Position numbers and translations under genes: made by a program | The notes under the pieces: generated by a model | Told to the model about the DNA's origin: nothing | Databases searched by the model: none | What the model saw: only the letters and a program-made list of their open reading frames with translations | DNA from: Pirellula sp. | GTDB taxonomy: Bacteria > Planctomycetota > Planctomycetia > Pirellulales > PNKZ01 | Direction: 5' to 3' | Length of the DNA: 64,000 bases | NCBI GenBank assembly: GCA_013822735.1 | Contig: PNKZ01000001.1 | Coordinates: 248,001 to 312,000 of the forward strand | Part shown: piece after piece, positions 26,220-36,800 of the stretch | Numbering within the stretch: position 1 is the stretch's first letter | How the letters are laid out: each line of letters starts with the position of its first letter

Positions 26220-26569
26220 GCGGGTGACGATCAAGTCAATGGTCCGATCTGCCGCAAATCGAAAACGTCCGGGTCCGATCCCGGCTGGGAACGGTCGCCA
26301 TTTTAATCACTCGTGCTCCGGTTCGCGTCGAATGTGGGTCGAAATTCAGCGCATTTGCGTCCTCGAAGAGGCAATTATCACCGGTTCATAGACTGCCGCT
26401 CTCGATAGAAATGCACGAAACAGATCCTACGGCGAGAAGTCGTATGGGCTGAAACTACCGGCCCAATCGGCCCATCATTGAAGCACTCGCCACGCAGCCG
26501 CACTTCTTGCTCGGTGACAGCTCAGATAGCCGTGAGCGATTAGCGAGCAACACCCTTGATTGGTACGAT
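26220..26569. other. Promoter region of the dehydrogenase cluster and 3' flank of the M3 gene
   Basis: No gene is seen. The stretch must hold the promoter for the minus-strand cluster starting at 26219 and the terminator of the minus-strand M3 gene that stops at 26570. A GTCCGGGTCCGATCCCGGC hairpin at about 26268-26286 is the only clear structure. It resembles a tRNA T-arm but lacks the other parts. Confidence 0.35.
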
Positions 26570-28804
26570 TCACGGCTTTGCAAAGCCGCGCTTTCGCATG
26601 AGGGCTTCGATGCCGGCGTCCCGACCTCGAAACGCCCGGTAGCTGTCGGTGGAGTCGATCGTATTGCCGAGGGTGAAGACATGGTCCCGTAGTCGCTTCG
26701 CGACGGCTTTGTCCCAAGGGCTTCCCGCCTCGGTGAACGCCTCCCAGGCGTCGGCCGTAAGCGTGTCGGCCCACAAGTAGCTGTAGTAAGCCGCGGAGTA
26801 TCCGTCACTCCCGAAGAGGTGAAGGAATTGAGGCGTGCGGTGCCGCATGACGATCTCACGCGGCATCCCCAACTCGGCTAGCGTTTCTCGTTCGAATCGC
26901 CCCGGCTCGATCTGACGGTCGCCGGCGAGATGCAGTTTCATATCGACCAGGGCACTCGCCAAAAACTCGACCGTGCGGAAGCCTTCGTTGAACGTCGCCG
27001 CACGCTTAAGGCGAGCCACGAGTTCCTTCGGAATCGGCCGGCCGGTCTCATAGTGGAGTGCGAATTGTTCGAGGACCTCGGGCGTGGAAAGCCAGTGTTC
27101 CAGTAGTTGCGAAGGAAACTCTACGAAGTCGCGCGCCACGTTGGTGCCGGCCAGCGACGGGTAGTTCACCGAGGACAAGAGTCCGTGGAGAGCGTGACCG
27201 AATTCATGAAACAACGTCGTGGCGTCGTCCCAGCTGATGAGCACGGGCTCACCCGGCCGTCCGGGCATGTAGTTGCAGTTGTTCGACACGATCGGAGACA
27301 CTTCCCCGTCAAACCGTTCCTGCGCGCGATAGTCGCTCATCCAAGCGCCGGACCGCTTGCCTGAGCGGGCGAATGGGTCGAAGTACCAAAGGCCGACGTG
27401 CATGCCTGTCCCGTCGACCACTTCCCAGACGCGCACGTCGGGGTGATACACCGGTACGCGGCCCGGCTCCAGCGGCCGAAACTCTAATCCAAACAGTTCG
27501 CGCGCCGTGAAAAACATTCCCTCGCGAAGCTTTTCCAATTGCAGATACGGCATGAGCTCGGTCTTGTCGAGATCGTACTTCGCAGTCCGCACCTTCTCGG
27601 CATAGTAGCGGTAGTCCCAGGGCTCGATCGTGATGCCCGTTCCCTCGCGGTCGGCGACCGCTTGCATGTCGGCCACCTCCTCGTGAACCCGAGCTACGGC
27701 CGGCTTCCAGACTGCCTCCATCAGAGCAAGTGCCCGCTCCGGCGTCTTTGCCATCGCATGCTCGACGCGCCAGTGAGCGTGCGTAGGGTAGCCCAGCAGC
27801 TTGGCTCGTCGGGCACGCAGCGCCAGTGTCTCCGTGATGATCGCGTTGTTGTCGTGGGCGCCGCCGTCGCCTCGGCCGACGAACATGCGCCATACCTTTT
27901 CCCGTATGTCGCGCCGCGACGCGAAGGCCAAGAACGGATCGACGCTCGAACGAGTGTTCTGGATCGCCCACTGTCCCTGCTTGCCGCGAGCTGCCGCCGC
28001 TTCAGCGGCGGCAGACTTCACGTCGTCGGGTAGGCCGGCCGTGTCAGATACATCGACCAAGAACACCACTTCGTCCGTCTCGCAAGCGAGCAGATTCTGG
28101 CTAAACGCCGTCGTAAGCTCGGCCAGTCTCTGGTTGATCGTCGAAAGTTCCTGCTTAGCGTTGGCGTCGAGATTTGCACCGGCACGGACGAAGTTGGTGT
28201 AGACGAGCCAAGTCAACCGCTGCTGCTCGGGCGTGAGGCCCGACGACTCACGCGCGGCGTACACAGCCGAAATCCTGGCAAAGAGCTTGTCGTCTTGGTA
28301 GATGCGGTCGTCGAAGGCCGCCAGCTTTGGCGACATTTCTTTCTCCACTGCCCGGAGCGGTTCGTCGCTCATGCACGCGGTGAGGGTGTCATAAACCGAC
28401 TTCACGCGACCGAGCGTACGGCCCGACCTTTCTAAGGCGGCGATCGTGTTCTCGAACGACGGCGGGGCAGGATCGGCCGTGATTTTCGAGATGGCTTTGA
28501 CTTGCTCCCGCATGCCGACTTCGAGTGCCGTCGCTATGTCGGCCGTCTTCGCCAGATCGTACGGAGGCACGCCGCCCCAGGAACCGCTCCAGGGTGCGAC
28601 AAGGGGATTGGTGGCGGAGACTTCGGCGGCGCTCATCATATTTGAATAACCCCAAGTGACTGCAACAACGAGGTTCGGCAGGATCCGTCGGCAGCGTTCC
28701 ACGGATCGCCTCGCTTGGTAGCAACATATCGCCGGAAGATTCTCGGCGACAGCGGTGCCGAGCTTGGCAACGACCGTTTGAATTATCGAACGCCAAGGTT
28801 TCAT
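26570..28804 (-). CDS. M3 family zinc metallopeptidase (Dcp/OpdA-like)
   Basis: 744 residues from the ATG at 28804; an earlier ATG at 28822 is possible. The first ~60 residues are atypical (basic, with a weak hydrophobic stretch RILPNLVVAVTWGY) and may be an export or anchoring signal, which would place it in the periplasm. The rest matches M3 peptidases from NPLVAPWSGSWGGVPPYDL on. The zinc site is intact: TTLFHEFGHALHG with HEFGH at 533-537 and the third ligand Glu563 in FVEFPSQLLEHW. A further mark is FGSDGYSAAYYSYLWADTL. The family cleaves dipeptides or short oligopeptides; size and layout fit dipeptidyl carboxypeptidase or oligopeptidase A. It has no operon partner. Confidence 0.93.
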   Translation of the reverse strand: MKPWRSIIQTVVAKLGTAVAENLPAICCYQARRSVERCRRILPNLVVAVTWGYSNMMSAAEVSATNPLVAPWSGSWGGVPPYDLAKTADIATALEVGMREQVKAISKITADPAPPSFENTIAALERSGRTLGRVKSVYDTLTACMSDEPLRAVEKEMSPKLAAFDDRIYQDDKLFARISAVYAARESSGLTPEQQRLTWLVYTNFVRAGANLDANAKQELSTINQRLAELTTAFSQNLLACETDEVVFLVDVSDTAGLPDDVKSAAAEAAAARGKQGQWAIQNTRSSVDPFLAFASRRDIREKVWRMFVGRGDGGAHDNNAIITETLALRARRAKLLGYPTHAHWRVEHAMAKTPERALALMEAVWKPAVARVHEEVADMQAVADREGTGITIEPWDYRYYAEKVRTAKYDLDKTELMPYLQLEKLREGMFFTARELFGLEFRPLEPGRVPVYHPDVRVWEVVDGTGMHVGLWYFDPFARSGKRSGAWMSDYRAQERFDGEVSPIVSNNCNYMPGRPGEPVLISWDDATTLFHEFGHALHGLLSSVNYPSLAGTNVARDFVEFPSQLLEHWLSTPEVLEQFALHYETGRPIPKELVARLKRAATFNEGFRTVEFLASALVDMKLHLAGDRQIEPGRFERETLAELGMPREIVMRHRTPQFLHLFGSDGYSAAYYSYLWADTLTADAWEAFTEAGSPWDKAVAKRLRDHVFTLGNTIDSTDSYRAFRGRDAGIEALMRKRGFAKP

Positions 28805-28888
28805 GGTCCGCTCTCTCGCCATTACGACGCCGGGGGAGGCAGCGTCACAATTTATACGTCTTCTTGAAATTACAAGAAAGGAGTTCCT

Positions 28889-29176
28889 ATCCTCAAACTC
28901 AACATCGGATTCACCATGAAGGTCGGCGAAGCCAATTACGGCTCTCGCGACGCCAGCGTGAATCTAGAACTCGAACTCGATTCGTCGCTTGTCGGCGCTC
29001 CCGATCGGCTCAAAGAAAGGATCGCCCTCAATGCCATCGCGGATCGCAAACAAATCTCGCTTCCGGAGCTACTCACGGCGCGATTCCAGATCCAAGAGCC
29101 GTCGGGGCTCACGATCACGGAGGCTAGTTCGCTGATCGACGAGCTGAAGGGACCCGGCGGTGCGGTGGCGCGATGA
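28889..29176 (+). pseudogene. Remnant of a small gene with lost start codon and internal deletion, coupled to a nuclease gene
   Basis: A strong ribosome site AAAGGAG (28877-28883) lies 5 bases before ATC at 28889. From there the frame reads ILKLNIGFTMKVGEANYGSR and DASVNLELELDSSLVGAPDR. I know planctomycete homologues that begin with this sequence from a Met, so the ATG has probably changed to ATC. Translation could restart at the ATG at 28916, giving 86 residues. After KERIALNAIADRKQ the text jumps to a C-terminal motif (LTITEASSLIDELKG) usually found much later, so a central part seems deleted. The stop overlaps the next gene's ATG as ATGA. The role in intact homologues is not established; it pairs with a RecB-like nuclease, often in mobile DNA. 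Confidence 0.6.
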
Positions 29177-29844
29177 TCGGCGCTCTTCCGGGAAAGGAAT
29201 CTCATAAGCGCGTACGAGATTAACTCAGCTACTCGGCGATCACGACCTATCAAGGCTGTCCGCTTCGGTACTACTTTCGCTATATTGCCGGCCTGCAGGA
29301 GCGGACCGTCTCGGCGAGCCTTATTTTCGGCAGTGCCATCCACTGTGCTGTCGAACATCACTTCAATGAGTTGATGTAAGGAAACGAACGACCGAAGATA
29401 GAAGAACTGCTCAGGCAATACGACCGGCACTGTACGGAAACGGACATTCGAGTAGTGCGTTACCGGAATGGAGAAGACGTTGAGTCGCTCCATCGACTGG
29501 CGCACCGAATGCTGGCGGCTTTCCAAGCCGGCGGATTGTCACGTCCGACCGGTCACATATTGGGTATCGAAGAAGGACTTCGCGGCAACATCGTACCCGG
29601 CTGCCCGGATGTACTCGGGCGGATCGACCTCTAGATCGAGACGTCCAACGAACTCATCGTCACCGACCTCAAGACATCACGTTCGAAGTGGTCAAGCGAC
29701 CAAGCCGACGATGCCGCAGGGCAACTCTTGCTCTATCACGAACTCGCACCACTTAAATTGCTCGGGTTGAACCCACGCCGCGCGCTAAGAAAATATCCCA
29801 ATGCTACGCCGTCATTCGCTTTCCATTGCGCTACCGCTCGCTGA
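29173..29844 (+). pseudogene. Decayed PD-(D/E)XK (RecB-like) nuclease gene with three in-frame stops
   Basis: The frame from the ATG at 29173 reads through TAA at 29221, TAA at 29377 and TAG at 29632 to a TGA at 29842, with no frameshift needed in between. Ignoring the stops, the product matches RecB-like nucleases: SAITTYQGCPLRYYFRYIAG, SLIFGSAIHCAVEHHFNELM, then PGCPDVLGRIDL and ELIVTDLKTSRSKWS with the Asp and Asp-x-Lys of the catalytic core, and ADDAAGQLLLYHELAPL. The third stop sits between the catalytic Asp and the Asp-Leu-Lys motif. The C-terminal part beyond ~29760 no longer resembles the family. It overlaps the preceding remnant by ATGA, so the pair was an operon that is now inactive, unless the stops are read through. 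Confidence 0.82.
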
Positions 29845-30875
29845 TCGTCGTAATCAGTTGGGCGCTGAAGGTCTACAGCACGAGCTTAGCGAAGGTCGAG
29901 CTTAGCGAAGGTAAGTAGAACAGACACGACAAAAACTGTTTCGAACGTGCGAAATCGCAAGGGATTCGCGGCAAGTTGGCTGCTAATGAGCCCCTATTCA
30001 TCTTGCGGTCGATTGCGATGAATTCCGTGCGATTAACTACACTTTCCGACAATCCGAAAATCTGGGCGATCGACGATGTCGAGAGTCGATTCAAATATCA
30101 TCGTTCCGATTGAGACGCCGACAGCCCCTTGATGTCAAATGATTTGGCCCAAGTTTTTACGGCAGCGTTGTCATTTCCAGGCTCAACTTCAGTATCAGGC
30201 GACGACTTCATAAAACTCTTTGTGTCGCTCGAAATTCAGCGCCCGGTTTGCGAGACCATTTCACGCCCGCGATCTTGGTCGGCAATAGCATCGCTTTAAG
30301 TTCCGGCGATGGCTCATGCCTGAACTTTTAGATCGGCATGTCGTGCTCGGTACTTGGCGTCGAAACGGATGCGCTTTTGCGTCGCAGCGCCGTGTTAGGT
30401 GTGACATCAGGCGGCATCCAATTGAGCGATGACTGTTTTCGCCTAGTGGGCCAGCCGCAGGCCTTGAGAGTTCAATCATGAAAATGCTATTGAGCGGGTT
30501 CGAATGAACGTGAGTTGGTATTCGACGCTTCTCAGTGCTTTTCTTTGCAGAGCCGATTTCGACTGAACGCGAATAGCAAACAGTAGCGACAGTGTGGCTA
30601 CTGCATCACGACAGTAACGACATTTAGTCGCCGATTAGTCGCGATTTACTGCGACATCGTGACGCACATAACTCGCTTTCTGATTCGGTACGGCCGCGTC
30701 TTGGGCAAATTGCGCTGTTGCTCGGCCATTCGGACATGCCGGCATTTCGTTTGCATTCTAGGCAAATCTTGAGTTTTTCTTCGCGGCGATTTTGTCTTCG
30801 TTGTTGCCTCAATAACGAAACGTCGAAGCCGTCGCATCGCTTCTTTTGGCGATTTGCCTGCCTAGGGCTCACAGC
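29845..30875. other. 1-kb non-coding leader upstream of a giant gene
   Basis: No frame gives a recognisable protein. A 15-16-base unit (GAGCTTAGCGAAGGT) occurs twice in tandem at 29881-29911. Two TTAGTCGC words 11 bases apart (30624-30631 and 30635-30642), with further CGAC words around them, may be an operator. The GC content seems lower than in the neighbouring genes. The promoter of the 15-kb gene starting near 30876 should lie here, but no unique -35/-10 pair can be chosen. Confidence 0.4.
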
Positions 30876-33800
30876 ATGTCTGATAGCAAAGCGCGAGTAT
30901 TCGTTTCCTTCTCAAGCGGCACCGCTTCAAAAACAGAATCAATTCTACGAACGCCGCTGTTCGTCACCGACGCGATGCGAAGCTATCGCAATTGTCGCGC
31001 AGTTTTTCGTCGCCGCATTCTGATGATCGCGGCCCATCGAATAACAGTAGTTGCGTCCATCGCGGCGTTAGCCTTCTCCGGGATTCCCTCGCGTGCGCTC
31101 GCCGCTACAGTGGATTGGGGCGTGTCCCAAAGCGGAGAACCAGGCATTTATTCATGGCAACTGCTCGACAACTGGACCGACGCCGGACAGCCTGTGACGG
31201 CGGTTCCCAACGCAATCGCGGATGTCGCCAACTTGAATCTGCGCGATCTTATCGGCAATCAGATTATTAATCTCGACGGCCTCGTCTCGATCGGCACTTT
31301 GAATATCGGTGACGCGAATGGGCGGCAAAGTTACACCATCGCGGCCGGAACTGGCGGATCGCTGACATTTAACGGCGGGACTTCGTCGACGATAAATAAG
31401 TTCGGCATCGGGTCCGACGTCATCACGGCGAACGTCACGCTGACCGGCGCGGCGCCGCTCTCATTGAACGTCGATGATGGAATCCTGGCACTGACAGGCG
31501 TCGTCAGCGGAGCAGGGGGCCTAGTGAAGAACGGCGACGGGACGTTGATTCTCAGCGGCGCCAACACATACACAGGCGTAACTACGCTAAATAGCGGCAT
31601 GACACTACTCACGGCCGTCGGTAATAACACTAGCGTTCTCGGCGCCACTTCGGCCGGCAACCAAACGATCGTCAACTCGGGCGCTACGTTGGCTTACGGA
31701 CCGGATGTGTTCGGCTCCGGACAGTACGTTCCGACGGAGCCTGTCACGATCAACGGCGACGGCTTCCGCCGTAATGGCGCCATCCGCAGTTTCATGGGTA
31801 CTAACGGTACCAACATTAACGGAGTGGTGACGATGGGGAGCGCCGCGCGCATCCAAAACGACCAAGCAGGCACGCTTACCATCAGCCAAGCCTTCCAGAT
31901 AAACAATACGCTCACCGCGGGCGGCGTCGGTTTTGTGGACATAGCGGGAGATGCATCGGGGGCCGCCGACATTAATCATTACGGTCTTTCCGGCTTCCGA
32001 ATGCGTAGCACGTCCGCGAATCAGAGTTACTCCGGCACGATCAATTCCTCTCTCGGCGAAATTCGCGCCGACTACGGAACAGATGGAGACGCAGGAAAGC
32101 AAGCGCCGTATGCGGCCGTGACCGCGCTGAACTTGAAGGACTCCTGGCTTCGCATGGGGTTCGGCAACGCCGCCGGAAATGCGACCAGTGACACCAACAC
32201 CAATAGCACTCCGGACTCCCGCTTTTCCACCACCGCTCCCATCAGCATGTCCTCAAGCCAAATCTACATCGACAATGCCTCGTTCAGCAGCACCTCGACC
32301 AATTATTACGACTATGCGGTCATTCAGCATTTGGGCCTCACGACGATCAATAGCGGTCACAACCGCATCGGCTTTCGCTCGGCGGATGCCGGCTCGGTGG
32401 CGTTGACTTTCGTCGACATCCAAAACCCGAATCCGGGGACGACCTTGGAGCTGTTTGTGGACAACCTTATCGGGACCGCGCTCGGTGCCGGGACGAAGCA
32501 TCGAATCTTTAACACCGCGCTCGACACACTTGGAGCGGACGTACCCTTTATCGGCGGCTGGGCATATACCTACACGGGAACTTCGGGCACCGGCGGCGCG
32601 TTCGTGAAGTACGACTTTACAGGGGGGAACGGCTACACGGCGATCACGCCATCCGCTACGGCATTGGCAGGAGCGGTTTCCACGGATGACATACGTGTGA
32701 CGACCAATCAAACGGGCTTTGGCAACGTCACAGTTAACTCCCTGAACATTGCCGGCGGAGCAACGGCATTAACGATTGGCAATGCCACCGACAATCTCGT
32801 AATCACATCGGGCGGATTAATGAGCAGCAGCGGCACCAATACGATTGCCGCAGCCACCCTGACCAGCGGTTCAGGAACCTTGTACGACATTGCGATCGTC
32901 TCCCACAACATCTCCTCGGACATTACCGGAAATATCAATCTTGTGAAGGTGGGCACGGGTACTACTTCGTACCTTACGGCCAATAGTTACACCGGTACCA
33001 CCTACATCAACGAAGGCCAGTTCCGCGGCGTCATCGGCTCAAAGGCCGCGGCACTTGGTTCCGGCAACCTCACTTTCGGCGGCTCGCCGAATAGCCAGGC
33101 CACTTATGAGAACGACAGTGACTTTACACGCGCGCTCGGCTCAGGTGTGGGAGAAGTGCAATTCCTCGGCGGCGGCGGCGTCGGCGGCGGCAGCGCGGGC
33201 TTCTCGGCCTACGGGGCGCCTATAAACGTCGATTTCGGCGGCGCGGGCGCACCGATAACCTGGGGAAGCGCCTCCTTTAGCCCGGGCATTTTCACGCTTA
33301 ACGGCGGTAATGCTACACACGTCGTCACGTTGATCAATCCAATCGATCTCGGCGGCGAGCAACGCTATTTCCGCTTGGACGGCAACGCGTCCGGCGGAAA
33401 CCGCGCGGTCATGGGAGTTGTTGCCGGAGACCTTAGCAACGGCGGCGTCGTGAAGCGCGGCGGCGGAGAACTGATCTTCAACACCCCTAAGAGCTACGAA
33501 GGGGGGACGATCGTTAGTGAAGGCGAACTCTGGCTTACGGCAACAGGTACCGCCGGCGCAAATGTAATCGGTAACGACATCCAAATTGCTTCGAACGCCA
33601 AGCTTTACATCAACGCTCCGAGCAACATTGGTTCGAAGCAGATGGTCATATTGCAGAACAACGACGTCAACACGCCTGCGGCGCTCAATCTCGGCCCGGG
33701 CTATGGTACGGGGCTCGGCATCACGTTCAGTAGTTGGACGGCGACCGGAGGGATTCCAGGCACGGGCGGCAACAACTTCTTGATTGCCAACGACCAGAGC

Positions 33801-36800
33801 GGGCAGGCCCGCCGCATTGCGATAACTATTACCGGCACGGATTTTCAGGCAGACGTTCCCGGGCTGATCCGCGCCGTGGCACCCAACGTCGAGACCTGGT
33901 TCGGTGCCGACAATTCGAACGGCATATTCACTGGCGCAAAACTGACTCCGTCCGGCGGCGCCATTTCTGCCTACCGACTGGGCGGTAACAGCAATAACTC
34001 AGGAGTCCTCACGATCGCGAATGAAAACGTTCTCACGGACGCTGCAGGTTTTGCAACACCGCTGATCGTCGGCGCACCGGATTCGACGGCGCGCACTTAC
34101 ACGCAAGGCACCGTGTACATTCCGTATTACCAAAGCTTCAGCGGTCAGGTGACGATCGGAGCGGGTGGAATCCTTCAGGTCGGCAATAACGACGCCCTCG
34201 GCGGCAGTCTATCCGATATTAATCTCCGCGCCGGCGAACTCCGCCTGGACGTGGCAGGGGGCAGCTTCGGCGGAGCAGTAGACTCTCAGTACATCATGCG
34301 CAATCTTAATGTCGCATTGGCGACGAGCACGATCCGCACCACGACGTTGCATGGCGGAGGATTCAATACCGTCCAAATTGGAGACCTTACGTTTGATTCG
34401 GTTAACAATGGCGTGACCACCGGCGTTGCGGGGCGTTCGCTGCAGGTGCTCAGCATCGGCACCAATTTCACCGACCTCGCCGTTAATAACATCAACTTTG
34501 CCGATTCCGCCGGCACGATCAATTTGATCGTCGGTAACGACAACAGCTTCCAAGCGGGAGTCGGTATTCTCACCGTGAATGGAACCATACTCGATCAAGC
34601 GACGGGCGCACAATCCATTCGAAAGAGCAACGGCGGCGTACTCGTACTGACGAATGCCGGCAACACATACGATGGCGATACGGTCGTCAACCAAGGCCGT
34701 GTAGTTCTCACCACACCGGGTGCGGCGAGCACGTCAACCATCAGCATGGCTACCGCGGGTTCACGTCGCGGCGATATCGAATTCCGGGGCGACGGTGCGG
34801 GACCAACGCTTGTTTACAACAATCCCGTGACGACGTCCGGAGGCGACGCGAATAGCTCTCGCGTGATCGTAGTCGGGCCGACCGGGCCCGGCTCGCAGGA
34901 TCTGACGGTGCAAATCCCCTCACTTACAATCAATAACGCCGGCGGCTACTCCGTTGGCGGAACGGGAAGCAGTGCGCTCTTTTTTGACGGCTCCGCCGGT
35001 TACAGGCTAGAAGTCACAGGACCCGTTACCCTCACCTCCGACATCAACCTGCGCACTCGCGGCGCGCTGGTGACGTTTAGCGGGGTCGTCAGCGGCGCGG
35101 GCAATCTGGAGAAACACGAGCAGGGCACGCTCGTTCTTAACAACGCCAACACCTATACCGGCACGACCACGATCAGCAATGGTTACCTGATTGCGGGTGA
35201 CGATCAAGCGTTCGGCAACGCTGCTAGCGATATCGTCTTCCGGAATAACGTGTTCTCGCAAATCTTAGCGAGCGGCACTCGCACTATAAACCGCAACTTT
35301 ATCAATACGGCAACGGCAAACATTCAATCTCTCGGCGGTCTGGACGCCGGCGCAAAGCTCTTCAGCGGCAACGTCAATCTCTCGAACCGCGGCATGTCGT
35401 TCACTTCGTTCTCGGGCGGCGATACTACCTTCAGCGGATTAATAAGCGGCGACTTCGGAATTCAGAAAGAAGGCAACGGCACGGTTATTCTCGACCCCGC
35501 GACCGGCACGGGAAACACCTACACGGGTACGACGACCGTTGTTCAAGGGATTCTAATCGGCCAAGCGCAGGCGACGAGCGGCAGCCCGTTCGGCATCGGA
35601 GGAATGACCATTCTGGACGCGGAAGTCCAGCTACGCGGATTAGCGGGCGCTAGTTCGACCACCTCCAGCGCGGGTGCGTTGACCGTATCCGGCGGTGCGC
35701 GGATTGCCGTCAACGACCTCGCCGCCGATGCGTTCACGACGACGTTCACGTTTGACTCGCTGATTCGCAGCGGAGCGGCAGGCACGGTTACGTTTGTGCC
35801 CTTCCGCGGCGCATTGGGCACCGAGGAAAACTTTACTTTCACGAGCGCGCTCAGCAATGTGAACGGCATCGTGGGGTCTTGGGCCGTTCATACCATGTCT
35901 GGATCGAACAACGCCGCAAACTATATCGTCGGCGGAGCCACCAGCGTAGCCACTTACATTTACGGTCCCGCTTCCGGCAGCATTGATGCCGTGACCGGAT
36001 CCACGCAGGTCTTCGACGCCTCCGGCATCGGCGGCACCCTCACCGCGGACCGCGCCGTTTTTGCATTTCGCACGGATACAAATATTGATCTTGGCGGATT
36101 CCGACTTCAGGTAGGAGATACGGCGACGCCGGCAAACGGCGGCGGCATCATTCTGAACAATGGGGCAAGCATCAACGGCGGCGCAGGCTCGCGCATCAAC
36201 ATCGAAGACACGGCGCTTTCTCTTTACGTGGACGACGCAGCCGTCTCTTCGTTAAGCGTGCCGATCAGAAACTTCCGTAGCAATGCCACGAACACGCTGA
36301 CGACCGTCTTAACCAAGTTTGGCACCGGCGCGCTGCAGATCAACGCGGTACAAGAATTTGAAGGGAATATCGAACTTAGTCGCGGCACACTGCGTTTTGG
36401 CGCCGCGAACGTCCTGCCCTTCTTCTCCAACCTCGGCGGAACAAGCGGCTCGATTATTATCATGTCGCCGGGAACGACGATCGACCTGAACGGATTCGAT
36501 CAGGAATTCGGCAACCTTTCCGCAGTCAACCCCAGTAACTCGTTTCAGTTCTCGGCCGGCTCGCTCATCCTCGACGGCAACACGCTCACCGTAGGACGCG
36601 AAGACAGCAATCAGGAGTTTAACGGGCAGCTTCTCGGCACGGCGGGTTCGAGACTCATCAAGGCCGGGACAGGCACGCTGACATTGAGCAACATTAACGG
36701 CAACCGACCGAATGCGCTGGATACGCTCGAAATTACTCAAGGCGGCGTGAGCGCTTGGGTCAACGACAACTCCTGGGCTACGCCCACTACCAACACCTCG

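Noticed and set aside
26268-26290. tRNA-like T-arm GTCCGGGTCCGATCCCGGC
   Set aside because: The loop is one base short and no anticodon or acceptor part can be placed around it; treated as a chance hairpin.
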